Source: JAJDBU01 sp046756925
Lineage (GTDB): Bacteria; Nitrospirota; Nitrospiria; SBBL01; JAADHI01
Assembly (NCBI GenBank): GCA_046756925.1
Contig: JBHHXH010000002.1
Span: 1-64,000 of the forward strand
DNA length: 64,000 nt
Reading direction: 5' to 3'
Shown here: positions 16,844-25,287 of the stretch, in pieces
Numbering within the stretch: the first letter of the stretch is position 1
Layout of the letters: each line of letters begins with the position of its first letter
Program-made: the position numbers and the translations under genes
The notes under the pieces: model-generated
Told to the model about the DNA's origin: nothing
Seen by the model: only the letters and a program-made list of their open reading frames with translations
Databases searched by the model: none

Positions 16844-17365
16844 TCATTTGTGGCACACCCAGCAATCGATGGAAGCATCCATCTTTCGATGGCATTTGAG
16901 ACACCAGCCCATTTCCAGTGAGCTGACCTGTTTCACCTGCTCCATCTCGGATACATCGCCATGGCATTGTTCGCAAGCCAGATCGGCATTGAGATGCATG
17001 CGATGTGAAAAATAGACGAAATCCGGAAGGTTGTAGACTTTTTTCCAGGGAATGGGTTGGCGATTATCCCAGTAATCGAGCAATTTTTGGACTTCAGGGT
17101 GGTCCAGGGCGATCATTTCATGACAGCCGATGCATTTTTGTACGCTCGGTACCCCCGCAACGGAAGACTTCTTCGCATAAATATGACAATAAAGACAGGC
17201 GATTTCACTTTCTTGGGCATGAGTTTTATGACTGAAATCGATCGGCTGCAGGGGTGAGGATCGGGTCGAAAAGAAAAATGCATAGGCGAGTGCTGCGCTG
17301 AGGGTGATGACTAAGGTCGGAATAAAAAGCGAGAGCAATCGGGGAGAGATCTTTGTTTTCCGCAA
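16844..17365 (-). CDS. actA: Alternative complex III pentahaem cytochrome c subunit ActA
   Basis: 173 residues: one N-terminal membrane anchor (about 9-33), then a periplasmic domain with five CxxCH motifs at 57-61, 78-82, 131-135, 155-159 and 168-172. The first pair of motifs is preceded by FSHKTHA, typical of ActA. The start is a TTG at 17365, with AGGGA upstream and no better ATG. It is the first gene of the operon, 25 bp downstream of a good sigma-70 promoter (17390-17417). The fifth motif is only two residues from the C-terminus. Confidence 0.93.
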   Translation of the reverse strand: MRKTKISPRLLSLFIPTLVITLSAALAYAFFFSTRSSPLQPIDFSHKTHAQESEIACLYCHIYAKKSSVAGVPSVQKCIGCHEMIALDHPEVQKLLDYWDNRQPIPWKKVYNLPDFVYFSHRMHLNADLACEQCHGDVSEMEQVKQVSSLEMGWCLKCHRKMDASIDCWVCHK

Positions 17366-17389
17366 TGGATCGTCCCTGAAATGGCAGAC

Positions 17390-17417
17390 ATTATACAGGC
17401 TCTCTCTATGAAGTCAA
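17390..17417 (-). promoter_or_regulatory. Sigma-70-type promoter of the act operon
   Basis: On the minus strand TTGACT (17412-17417) and TATAAT (17390-17395) are separated by 16 bp. The predicted transcript start lies about 18 bp before the TTG of actA, giving a short leader. Confidence 0.75.
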
Positions 17418-17480
17418 GGAAGACGCGGCTCCAACTTTGTCTTGTTTGTTGGTCTTTGGGTTTATATGGCGAGCACCGCG

Positions 17481-17669
17481 CTATTCAGGATTGTTTTTGC
17501 TTGGCTCGGGCAATTCTGCCGCGTCGTTCGTTTCGTTGGCAGGGATGTAGTAACCACCTTCGGCCCATTTTCCCAGGTCGATCAGCTTGCATCGCTCGGA
17601 ACAAAAAGGACGATGCCGGTTGTTCTGCCAGTGAACCGGCTTGTGGCATATCGGACAGCTCGGAGTCAT
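17481..17669 (-). CDS. yacG: YacG-type zinc-finger protein (DNA gyrase inhibitor family)
   Basis: 62 residues with the YacG signature: CPICHKPV near the N-terminus, then FCSERCKLIDLGKWAEG. The four cysteines (C-x2-C and C-x3-C) form the zinc knuckle. In E. coli YacG binds GyrB and blocks DNA binding; that activity is assumed from the family. The C-terminal half after GGYYIP is acidic and probably disordered. It lies upstream of the act operon on the same strand but is separated from it by the act promoter. Confidence 0.9.
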   Translation of the reverse strand: MTPSCPICHKPVHWQNNRHRPFCSERCKLIDLGKWAEGGYYIPANETNDAAELPEPSKNNPE

Positions 17670-17761
17670 TTTAGGAACTTAAGATCGTATACATTCGAAT
17701 AAAAATCCCGACTGGGTCAACACAAGCCGGGGACGCTTTGAACGATGTCGATTTGATTGCT

Positions 17762-18583
17762 TTAGCTGTTTTCGTTTCGTTTCGCAAAGGTTTTGTTCGG
17801 TTCGCGTTTGACCTTGAGGCTCGCATGAATATGACCGACTTTGATCTTGGTTTTGATAAGGACCGGGATATGTTTTTCGTCGTCTGTGAACCAAATCGTC
17901 ACATCTCCTTTGTCCATAAATACCCCTTCGTACCGGACAAGCGCCTTGGTCTTGATGGTGTTAAAGGTGCCCAAGGGTGTGGAGATGATTTCCTTGCCGA
18001 GGATTTGAATCTCCAGTTTCCAATTTTTTCTGCTTTCGTGGACATTAATAAAAACGGATTGCCCCACCTGCAAGTTGCGGTGCATTCTAAAATAATAAAG
18101 CGCGCTCAATGAGTCTTGTACATGGGGTGGAATATCGAAGATTTCTTCCTTTTGTTCTCCTTTGTACCTTTTAACCTGGACGGCCCGATGCCGAACTTGA
18201 TCGAAATCGATCTCTTTTTCCTTTCTTCGTTTTCCTTGTCGCTGTTTGATGCGAACATAGTGCGAGTAAAATCCCTCGGTATCGATGAAGGTTTCGATGC
18301 GGTTGTTAACCGGATAGAAAAGCGACACAAATTCATTCGATTCGACGGTGGAGACGACATGGTAGGCCTGCCGTCCTTTTAATTCTTTTGGATCGAGCAC
18401 TTCCATGATGGCTTCGCCGGCAGGAATGCCCATGTAACGGACATCGTATACCAATCGTTCGCCGGGCCCATACGAGAAAGGATGCACCTGATGCGCACTC
18501 GGTACGGATATGATACCTGACGCCTGGGTTTGAGAGAATAAAATGAACATCCCCAGGAGGGCCATAAAAGAAGATCGCATCAT
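17762..18583 (-). CDS. DUF3108-family secreted protein
   Basis: A 273-residue protein with a signal peptide (MMRSSFMALLGMFILFSQTQA). It is then recognisable as DUF3108 from GERLVYDVRYMGIPAGEAIMEV, the repeated beta-strand pattern, and a late TIWFTDDEKHIPVLIKTKIKVG segment. The family is periplasmic or outer-membrane associated, of unknown role, with a likely lipocalin-like beta-fold. It is transcribed divergently from iscR, 180 bp away. The C-terminal 20 residues are basic and not conserved. No operon partner is obvious. Confidence 0.82.
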   Translation of the reverse strand: MMRSSFMALLGMFILFSQTQASGIISVPSAHQVHPFSYGPGERLVYDVRYMGIPAGEAIMEVLDPKELKGRQAYHVVSTVESNEFVSLFYPVNNRIETFIDTEGFYSHYVRIKQRQGKRRKEKEIDFDQVRHRAVQVKRYKGEQKEEIFDIPPHVQDSLSALYYFRMHRNLQVGQSVFINVHESRKNWKLEIQILGKEIISTPLGTFNTIKTKALVRYEGVFMDKGDVTIWFTDDEKHIPVLIKTKIKVGHIHASLKVKREPNKTFAKRNENS

Positions 18584-18762
18584 TTTCGGTGTGTAAGCGT
18601 TTTTTGTTGAGGAAAAAAACCGTTATTTTTTTAATTTATCTTATTAACAGATATGCTTGGATAGGTCAAGATGTGCTGGGCGTTTTTCTTAAAATAACTT
18701 GAAGATAGGTTCTAAAACATGTGATTGTATCTTTATTGCAACCGATGACTTGAGTATTTGCC

Positions 18763-18814
18763 TTGACAGGGGGAAGACATCCTTGTATATTTATATCCGA
18801 CCAAAATAATCGGA
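18763..18814 (+). promoter_or_regulatory. isc operon promoter with IscR-like operator
   Basis: TTGACA (18763-18768) and TATATT (18786-18791) are 17 bp apart, a near-consensus sigma-70 promoter. Just downstream, TCCGA (18796-18800) and TCGGA (18810-18814) form an inverted repeat around CCAAAATAA. This resembles Rrf2/IscR sites of the GACnAAAATnnTC kind. Its position at the expected transcript start fits autorepression by IscR. Confidence 0.75.
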
Positions 18815-18840
18815 GACTTAAAAGGTCGCCTATACCTCTG

Positions 18841-19272
18841 ATGTTAAAACTGACAAAAAAGACGGATTATGCCTTAATGGCCATCAACTATATGTCCTAT
18901 CGAAAAGATTCCTTTGTCGCCAATACGCGGAATATTTCGGAAGCGTATAACATTCCCTTGGAATTACTTGCCAAGATACTGCAGAAGCTGGCAAAAAAAG
19001 GCATGATCGTCAGCCAAAACGGACCAAAGGGTGGTTACAGCCTGGCGAAAGATCCAAGTCTGATCACCTTGGGCGAAGTGATTCAGATCATCGAAGGGCC
19101 TATACAGATTGTTCGTTGTGTTGAAGGAGACACCACATGCTCCCAAACGGAACAGTGTACGATTCGAAGCCCACTCCGAAGGATTGAACAAAAAATTGTG
19201 TCATATTTACACAGCATCACCATTGACAAGTTTTGCCAAGAGGCAATAGAAGATGAAATCGCCGTCAACTGA
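18841..19272 (+). CDS. iscR: IscR, Rrf2-family [2Fe-2S] repressor of the isc operon
   Basis: 143 residues. An N-terminal winged helix (KKTDYALMAINYMSY, then LLAKILQKLAKKGMI and the wing GPKGGYSLAK) is followed by the cluster loop with Cys93, Cys100 and Cys106. These three cysteines are diagnostic of IscR among Rrf2 proteins. The ATG at 18841 is used because homology starts with MLKLTKKTDYA; an earlier in-frame ATG at 18763 lies on the promoter. It is the first gene of the isc operon and probably represses it when holding its cluster. Confidence 0.93.
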   Translation: MLKLTKKTDYALMAINYMSYRKDSFVANTRNISEAYNIPLELLAKILQKLAKKGMIVSQNGPKGGYSLAKDPSLITLGEVIQIIEGPIQIVRCVEGDTTCSQTEQCTIRSPLRRIEQKIVSYLHSITIDKFCQEAIEDEIAVN

Positions 19273-19299
19273 CGGAACGAAACCAAGGTAGGAAATAAT

Positions 19300-20517
19300 A
19301 TGCTCAAACTTCCAATATTTATGGATAATCATTCAACGACGCCGGTCGACCCTCGGGTCTTAGAGGCCATGCTTCCCTATTTCTCCGAAAAATTCGGAAA
19401 TGCGGCCAGCCGTAACCATTCTTTTGGGTGGGAGGGGGAAAAGGCGGTTGCCTATGCCCGCGAACAAATCGCTCAACTGGTCCACTGTCATCCAAAGGAA
19501 ATTATTTTTACGAGCGGCGCGACGGAATCCGACAACCTGGCCTTAAAAGGTGTGGCCGAGATGTACCGAGAAAAAGGAAGTCATATTATTACGGTCGTTA
19601 CGGAACATAAGGCCGTTCTCGATGCAGCGAAGCACTTAGAAAAAGAAGGCGCAAAGGTGACCTATCTACCGGTTGACCGGGATGGCTTGATCGACCCTCA
19701 ATCCGTCAAGGCGTCCATTACCGACAAAACGATCCTAATCTCTATCATGCTGGCCAATAACGAAATCGGGGTGATCCAGCCCATTGCGGAGATCGGACAA
19801 ATTGCAAAGGAAGAGGGTATTTTGCTGCATTGCGACGCCACGCAGGGGGTGGGAAAAATTCCTGTCAATGTTGAAACGATGGGAATCGACCTGATGTCAT
19901 TCTCGGCGCATAAGATATACGGACCCAAAGGCGTCGGCGGGCTCTATGTCCGAAAAAAGAATCCTAGGGTGCGATTGGCGCCCATGTTCGACGGCGGTGG
20001 CCATGAGCGCGGCATGCGTTCCGGAACGCTCAATGTACCCGGTATCGTCGGTCTTGGCACGGCCTGCGAAATCTGTGAAAAAGAAATGGCCGAAGAATCG
20101 ATTCGCGCGACCCGCTTGCGCTTGAAACTCCGGGATCATATATTAAAAGAGCTGGATGAGGTTTACGTGAACGGCCATCGGGAAAATCGTCTCCCGCAGA
20201 ATTTGAATATGAGCTTTGCGTATGTTGAGGGGGAATCGTTGTTGATGGGGCTGAATGAAATCGCGCTCTCTTCCGGCTCGGCTTGTACCACCGCGACCTT
20301 GGAACCCTCTTATGTTCTGCGTGCATTGGGCGTTGGAAGCGATCTGGCGCATTCTTCCATCCGATTCGGTCTCGGAAGGTTTAACACCGAGGAAGAAGTT
20401 GATTATGTCGGCAAAAAAATTGTGGAAACGGTGAAAAGGCTTCGGGAGATGTCGCCCCTTTATGAAATGGCAAAAGAAGGTATCGATCTCAAGAGTGTCC
20501 AGTGGACACAACATTAA
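19300..20517 (+). CDS. iscS: IscS cysteine desulfurase
   Basis: A 405-residue PLP enzyme that releases sulfur from cysteine as a persulfide for Fe-S assembly. MDNHSTTPVDPRVLEAM is the usual N-terminus, with SFSAHK (PLP Lys205) and the mobile active-site loop SSGSACTT (Cys329). Length and the long catalytic loop mark it as group I (IscS), not SufS. The start ATG at 19300 follows AGGAAATAAT. The IscU gene begins 11 bp after its stop. Confidence 0.96.
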   Translation: MLKLPIFMDNHSTTPVDPRVLEAMLPYFSEKFGNAASRNHSFGWEGEKAVAYAREQIAQLVHCHPKEIIFTSGATESDNLALKGVAEMYREKGSHIITVVTEHKAVLDAAKHLEKEGAKVTYLPVDRDGLIDPQSVKASITDKTILISIMLANNEIGVIQPIAEIGQIAKEEGILLHCDATQGVGKIPVNVETMGIDLMSFSAHKIYGPKGVGGLYVRKKNPRVRLAPMFDGGGHERGMRSGTLNVPGIVGLGTACEICEKEMAEESIRATRLRLKLRDHILKELDEVYVNGHRENRLPQNLNMSFAYVEGESLLMGLNEIALSSGSACTTATLEPSYVLRALGVGSDLAHSSIRFGLGRFNTEEEVDYVGKKIVETVKRLREMSPLYEMAKEGIDLKSVQWTQH

Positions 20518-20528
20518 GGAGGTAGTCA

Positions 20529-20912
20529 ATGTCGTACAGCAATAAGGTGATCGATCATTACAACAATCCTCGAAATGTCGGGAGCCTCGACAAGCAAGAT
20601 AAGGAAGTCGGGACCGGCGTCGTCGGCGCACCGGAGTGTGGGGATGTGATGAAGCTCCAATTGAAGATTTCCGAAGGGGTCATCGAGGACGCCCGCTTTA
20701 AAACCTTCGGTTGTGGCAGCGCCATCGCAAGTTCCAGCCTGGCGACGGAGTGGGTGAAAGGAAAGACAATCGATGAGGCATTTAAAATTAAGAACACGGA
20801 AATCGTGAATGAGTTAAATCTGCCTCCCGTAAAGATTCACTGTTCGGTCTTGGCGGAGGATGCGATCAAAGCCGCGATTGCGGATTACAAGAAAAAGAAT
20901 GGAGAAGGATAA
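20529..20912 (+). CDS. iscU: IscU Fe-S scaffold protein
   Basis: 127 residues. The three cluster cysteines are Cys37 (APECGD, with Asp39), Cys62 (FGCGSAIASS) and Cys105 (KIHCS). The LPPVK chaperone-recognition motif at 98-102 is intact, matching the hscB and hscA genes in the same operon. A strong AAGGAGG precedes the ATG. The scaffold receives sulfur from IscS and hands [2Fe-2S] clusters on with HscA/HscB help. Confidence 0.97.
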   Translation: MSYSNKVIDHYNNPRNVGSLDKQDKEVGTGVVGAPECGDVMKLQLKISEGVIEDARFKTFGCGSAIASSSLATEWVKGKTIDEAFKIKNTEIVNELNLPPVKIHCSVLAEDAIKAAIADYKKKNGEG

Positions 20913-20915
20913 AGA

Positions 20916-21275
20916 GTGGGGCAGATGGAAACAAATATCGGCAATGCGCAAACGGTTCGTTTGACATCCGCGGCGGTTGAAGCCGTAAAGGGGATGATTG
21001 TGAGAAAAAAATTAGGGAACGTGGCTTTGAGGTTGGGCGTCGAAGGAGGCGGTTGTTCGGGCCTGACCTATCAACTTAAATTCGATACCGAGGTGAGTCC
21101 ACATGACGAAAGCTATGAGTTCGAAGGGCTGCGGGTGCTGGTCGACAAAAAAAGCCTGCTCTACTTAACGGGCATTACCCTCGATTTCAGCAAGGACTTG
21201 GTTGGAGGCGGTTTTAAGTTTATCAATCCGAACGCCAAGCAGAGCTGTGGTTGTGGAGAATCGTTCTCCGCCTGA
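20916..21275 (+). CDS. iscA: IscA A-type Fe-S carrier
   Basis: 119 residues if read from GTG 20916, or 116 from ATG 20925; the GTG has the better ribosome site (GAGAAGGAT). The A-type signature is complete: GGGCSGLTY (Cys47) and the C-terminal SCGCGESF (Cys111, Cys113). It binds iron or a cluster and delivers it to target proteins. The gene begins 3 bp after iscU and its stop is 7 bp before the hscB start. Confidence 0.93.
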   Translation: MGQMETNIGNAQTVRLTSAAVEAVKGMIVRKKLGNVALRLGVEGGGCSGLTYQLKFDTEVSPHDESYEFEGLRVLVDKKSLLYLTGITLDFSKDLVGGGFKFINPNAKQSCGCGESFSA

Positions 21276-21282
21276 GGCTGCC

Positions 21283-22020
21283 ATGAATGTGATTCCTGAA
21301 AAAACAGGCCCCGAGAGGGGCCGTTCTTTTTTGGACCAGCAACCCCAAAACCGCCCGTGCTGGAGTTGTGAATACAAATCGGACGATCTCTATAATTGTT
21401 CTCAGTGCGACAAACTGCAGGAATTTCTTGAGGAGACGGATTACTTCAACTGGTTTGGTTTCGGCTATTTTCTTTCGATCGATCAAGACGCCCTGGAAAA
21501 ACAGTACCACCTCCTAAGCCGGAAATTTCATCCGGACTTTCACCAAAAAACATCACCGGAGGAACAAGCCATCAGCCTTGAAAATACCGCGCATTTAACC
21601 AAGGCCTATCGCATCTTAAAGGACCGCAAAAAAAGAATGGCATACTTGATCGAATTACTTGTAGGCGCGCAGGCGCCGCCGACAAACGTGGCGGACGATC
21701 TTTTTGAAGAAATATTGGAGATTCAAGAACGGATGGAAGCCATGCAAGAGATGGATCGATCTCAAAATGACCGCAAAGAGGCGCTGCTGTCGTCCTTAAA
21801 GATCGATCTGGAAAACATGGAAAGCCACCGGAAGGAAATAGAAGAAAGCCTGCAGTCCCTGTCATTAAAATGGGACTGCTTGGAAGAAAAGAGGGGAGCA
21901 GGGCCTTTAGGAGATTCGCAAATACTATATTTGCAAGAAATAAAAACCTTGCTGGCCAAAGACACCTATCTCGATCGTATCATCCAGGAAATACGCAGAT
22001 CGATCGAAGGAGGATCTTAA
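21283..22020 (+). CDS. hscB: HscB J-domain co-chaperone with N-terminal Cys4 motif
   Basis: 245 residues. The J domain spans about 53-135, with HPD at 83-85 (SRKFHPDFHQ), and a C-terminal helical bundle binds IscU. Before the J domain lie CWSC (26-29) and CSQC (39-42), a four-cysteine knuckle like that of mitochondrial HSCB and some bacterial homologues, and absent in E. coli HscB. The ATG at 21283 comes right after iscA; the frame is open earlier but overlaps iscA. At 245 residues it is longer than the roughly 170 of E. coli. The stop abuts the hscA ATG. Confidence 0.9.
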   Translation: MNVIPEKTGPERGRSFLDQQPQNRPCWSCEYKSDDLYNCSQCDKLQEFLEETDYFNWFGFGYFLSIDQDALEKQYHLLSRKFHPDFHQKTSPEEQAISLENTAHLTKAYRILKDRKKRMAYLIELLVGAQAPPTNVADDLFEEILEIQERMEAMQEMDRSQNDRKEALLSSLKIDLENMESHRKEIEESLQSLSLKWDCLEEKRGAGPLGDSQILYLQEIKTLLAKDTYLDRIIQEIRRSIEGGS

Positions 22021-23853
22021 ATGTCTTATGTGATCGGAATAGACCTCGGGACAACCAACAGTCTGGTTGCCGTTATGGATGGAGACACCCCCCGTGTCAT
22101 TAAAGATCGCTTCGGAAAGACCTCTCTCCCATCGGTTGTCTATATTCCCTCATCGGGCGCCCCTCCAGTTGTCGTCGGAGATCCGGCCAAGAAACATCTG
22201 GTGACGGATTCGGATCGGACAATATATTCCATTAAACGGTTTATGGGGAAAGGCCGGGACGAAATTCAAGAAGATACGAAAAGAATCCCTTACAAATTGC
22301 TTGGCGATTCAAATGAATCCGTCCGCATTCAAGTGGGCGAACGGCTGTATACCCCTCCGGAAATTTCGGCGTTTATTCTTCGTGAGTTGAAGGAACGGGC
22401 CGAAGCCGACCTGAAAGAATCGGTGTCTCAAGCAGTGATCACGGTGCCCGCTTATTTTAACGACAGTCAAAGACAGGCGACAAAAGATGCGGGAAAGATC
22501 TCTGGGCTTGAAGTGCTTCGCATATTGAATGAACCCACAGCCGCATCCCTGGCCTATGGCCTACAAAAATCCAAAGAAGGGATCATCGCGGTATATGATC
22601 TCGGCGGCGGGACATTCGATATTTCAATCTTAAAAATCAAAGAGGGCATATTTGAAGTCCTTGCCACCAATGGCGATACGCATTTAGGCGGCGATGATTT
22701 TGATCAACGAATCGTGACCCTATTCTGCGAAGAGATTCGCCGAGAATATAAGATCGATCTTTTTGAATATCCTGAAGTGTTACAGGACATTCGTCTGAAG
22801 GCCGAGCAAGCGAAGTCATTGCTCTCTACACAGGCCTCTTACGAGATTGAGATGGTGCTACCGATGAAAAAGGGAACCTACCGGCGTGAAATGACCAAAA
22901 AAGAATTCGAGGAAAACATTCAAGATTTGGTGGACCGTACGACCGATCCATGCCGCATGGCGCTTGTCGATGCGGGCTTGAAACCGGCGGATGTGAATGA
23001 AGTCGTACTGGTCGGAGGATCGACGCGTATCCCTTATATCCAGGAAACGGTGGCCAAGCTCTTTCATAAAACGCCTCACAGCGAACTCGATCCGGAGAAG
23101 GTCGTCGCCTTGGGGGCGGCGATTCAAGCCAATATTCTCTCCGGGGGCATTACCAATCTGCTGCTTTTGGACGTCACCCCATTATCGCTTGGCATTGAAA
23201 CCATGGGGGGGGTCGTGGGCCGCTTGATTCCGAGGAATACAACCATCCCGACCAGCGGGAAGGAAACCTTTTCAACCTTTGTAGATGGTCAGCAATCTGT
23301 ATCCATTCATGTCGTGCAGGGAGAAAGAGAACTGGTGGCCGATTGCCGCAGCTTGGCAAAATTTAATCTGACCGGAATCGATCCCATGCCGGCGGGCATG
23401 CCTCGGATTGAGGTCACGTTTTTAATCGATGCAAACGGGATACTGAATGTGAAGGCCACAGACCTTCGGAGCGGCAAAGCGCAATCCATCGAAGTGAAGC
23501 CGACCTACGGCCTCACGGAGACGGAAACCGAGGCAATGATCTCGGATTCGATGGAACATGCAAAAGAAGACATGGAAAAGCGCTTATTGATCGAGCTAAA
23601 AAATGAAGCCGAAACCGTGATCAGACACACGGAAAAGGGGCTTTCGCAAGGATCGGACCTGATGGACAAGACCGAACGGAAAATGATCGAGTCGTCTCTT
23701 TACGATTTAAAGATCGCCCTTGCGAAAAATGACCGGAATATGATTCGCGAAATACTCAATCGTCTCGATGAAGTCACGCTTCCGCTCGCGGAAAAATTGA
23801 TGAACCGCACCGTGAAAGAAGCGCTTCAAGATAAAGAGCTGACCGATCTTTAG
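22021..23853 (+). CDS. hscA: HscA, Hsp70-type chaperone for Fe-S cluster transfer
   Basis: 610 residues with the Hsp70 hallmarks: IGIDLGTTNSLVA at the N-terminus, VPAYFNDSQRQATKDAG, YDLGGGTFDIS and VVLVGGSTRIPYIQ in the ATPase domain. A substrate-binding domain (LLLDVTPLSLGIE) and a shortened helical lid follow. The lack of the EEVD-like or long acidic tail, and its position between hscB and fdx, identify it as HscA and not DnaK. It binds the LPPVK loop of IscU. The ATG directly follows the hscB stop. Confidence 0.95.
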   Translation: MSYVIGIDLGTTNSLVAVMDGDTPRVIKDRFGKTSLPSVVYIPSSGAPPVVVGDPAKKHLVTDSDRTIYSIKRFMGKGRDEIQEDTKRIPYKLLGDSNESVRIQVGERLYTPPEISAFILRELKERAEADLKESVSQAVITVPAYFNDSQRQATKDAGKISGLEVLRILNEPTAASLAYGLQKSKEGIIAVYDLGGGTFDISILKIKEGIFEVLATNGDTHLGGDDFDQRIVTLFCEEIRREYKIDLFEYPEVLQDIRLKAEQAKSLLSTQASYEIEMVLPMKKGTYRREMTKKEFEENIQDLVDRTTDPCRMALVDAGLKPADVNEVVLVGGSTRIPYIQETVAKLFHKTPHSELDPEKVVALGAAIQANILSGGITNLLLLDVTPLSLGIETMGGVVGRLIPRNTTIPTSGKETFSTFVDGQQSVSIHVVQGERELVADCRSLAKFNLTGIDPMPAGMPRIEVTFLIDANGILNVKATDLRSGKAQSIEVKPTYGLTETETEAMISDSMEHAKEDMEKRLLIELKNEAETVIRHTEKGLSQGSDLMDKTERKMIESSLYDLKIALAKNDRNMIREILNRLDEVTLPLAEKLMNRTVKEALQDKELTDL

Positions 23854-23874
23854 AAACCTGTCCGGAAAGCCGAC

Positions 23875-24207
23875 ATGCCGAAGATTACATTCCTAAAGGA
23901 TGATCCGAACCGAAATATCACCATAGAATGCAAAACAGGGGAGACCATTCTCGATATTGCGCTTAAGAACGATATCGAGTTGGAACACAATTGCGGCGGC
24001 AGTTGCGCCTGCACCACCTGCCATGTGATCGTTCGGGGAGGGTTGGACCATCTTTCCGATATGGAAGAAGACGAAGAAGATCGTCTGGATACGGCCGAAG
24101 GGCTTACCCTCACCTCACGGCTCGGATGTCAGGCGGTCGTCGAGGGGGATTGTGTCGTCGAAATCCCAAAAAACGTGCAACCCTTCCGGAAGGCGGAACA
24201 ACACTAA
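23875..24207 (+). CDS. fdx: Fdx, isc-type [2Fe-2S] ferredoxin
   Basis: A 110-residue adrenodoxin-type ferredoxin. The cluster ligands read as Cys40, Cys46, Cys49 and Cys85 in CGGSCACTTCH and RLGCQAVV, with the extra Cys44 also found in E. coli Fdx. The acidic helix SDMEEDEEDRLD is the usual partner-binding surface. It supplies electrons for cluster assembly on IscU. It sits 21 bp after hscA and 15 bp before iscX. Confidence 0.95.
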   Translation: MPKITFLKDDPNRNITIECKTGETILDIALKNDIELEHNCGGSCACTTCHVIVRGGLDHLSDMEEDEEDRLDTAEGLTLTSRLGCQAVVEGDCVVEIPKNVQPFRKAEQH

Positions 24208-24222
24208 GGAGTTTGAATAAAG

Positions 24223-24438
24223 ATGGATTTAAATTGGCACAGTATTGAAGACATCGGTGTGTTGTTGTTGGAAAATTATCCCGAAACGGATCCCCTCAGC
24301 GTTCGATTTACTGACTTGCACAAAATGGTCACCGGTCTTTCCGGATTTTATGACGATCCCAAAAAATCGAACGAAGCAATTCTTGAAGCCATTCAAATGG
24401 CTTGGTATGAGGAATACAAAGACGCTCAAGACGAATAA
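24223..24438 (+). CDS. iscX: IscX, small acidic isc accessory protein
   Basis: A 71-residue acidic protein of the IscX/YfhJ family. LNWHSIEDIGVLLLENYPETDPLSVRF and the terminal EAIQMAWYEEYKD are family hallmarks. IscX binds IscS and iron and modulates desulfurase activity. AAGGAG lies ahead of the ATG. It closes the operon; no clear intrinsic terminator follows. A 7-bp inverted repeat at 24493-24510 is preceded, not followed, by a T-run. Confidence 0.93.
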   Translation: MDLNWHSIEDIGVLLLENYPETDPLSVRFTDLHKMVTGLSGFYDDPKKSNEAILEAIQMAWYEEYKDAQDE

Positions 24439-24676
24439 GTGAGCGTATGGGAACCCTCCGATCCTTTTTATTTCCGTGTTTCTGATTTTTTTCAATATCG
24501 TAAGATATTGCACCCTTCTGCATGATTTTTATTTCTGCTTCAACGGCCCCTTTGGTGGAATGGCGATTGGAATTGCGAATGGTCGTCACGCCCTTTCTTG
24601 ACAGCATCGGTCATGCACGATACATTTTATTCAATAAATAAACAGTGACACGATAGATATATCAAATAGAGATGCC

Positions 24677-25048
24677 GTGAAGATTTCACAACGACTGTTT
24701 GAAAGCCAGCGACAATATAAACGAAAAAAAACGTTGAATGCCGTACGCTGGGATCACCGCGAAGGTGAAAACGTAGATGGAAAGATCCACGATATTTCTC
24801 CGGCGGGCATCTTTTTGGCGCCGCTGGGGAAAATGCCGAAGGACATCCATCCGGAAGATCCGATATGGCTTGTCTTGCGTATCAACAACAAAGATTATTT
24901 CCTTTCCGCCACGGTCCGTTGGCGGGGAGTGAGCAAGGAACATGGCGAATTCGGGTTTGGCCTTGAATTTGCCGACAATAGCAAGCGACTTGCTGAAGAT
25001 CTGTGTCTTAAAATGGCCGAAAGCGGCCTATTCTTCGTTCCCGCCTAA
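24677..25048 (+). CDS. PilZ-domain protein, probable c-di-GMP receptor
   Basis: 123 residues making up one PilZ domain. The c-di-GMP motifs are both present: RQYKR (Arg12...Arg16, RxxxR) and DISPAG (39-44, D/NxSxxG). The fold continues with strand-rich sequence (WLVLRINNKDYFLSATVRWRG, FGFGLEFAD). It stands alone, with 238 bp upstream and 299 bp downstream. The outer-membrane and OmpA-type genes that follow could be partners in envelope or surface control, but that is inference. Confidence 0.85.
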   Translation: MKISQRLFESQRQYKRKKTLNAVRWDHREGENVDGKIHDISPAGIFLAPLGKMPKDIHPEDPIWLVLRINNKDYFLSATVRWRGVSKEHGEFGFGLEFADNSKRLAEDLCLKMAESGLFFVPA

Positions 25049-25287
25049 ATAACAAGAGCCCTATTAAGAAAACCGATGTCTCCCTCTCTGGAATGGCTTG
25101 TATCGAGCCAAGGTGCGCCGGAATTGTAGTGACGAGGGTTCACCTTAAAAATGTCGCATGTCTCAAGCCGGAAAATGATTAGATGACCTGAGAAAACAGA
25201 AGTCCTGTCATGCACTTATTCTTTATCTTGATGGGGTCCGAACCGATTCCTAATTCCATCCCTGTTAAAAGACCTATTAAAAAAACC
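25049..25287. other. Intergenic region between the PilZ gene and the outer-membrane gene
   Basis: No supported ORF. The stretch ends at the promoter and operator at 25288-25325. Nothing else was recognised. Confidence 0.45.

Noticed and set aside
24493..24510. CAATATC-GTAA-GATATTG hairpin as the isc terminator
   Set aside because: The T-run precedes the hairpin on the plus strand and becomes an A-run after it on the minus strand, so it fits a terminator on neither strand.
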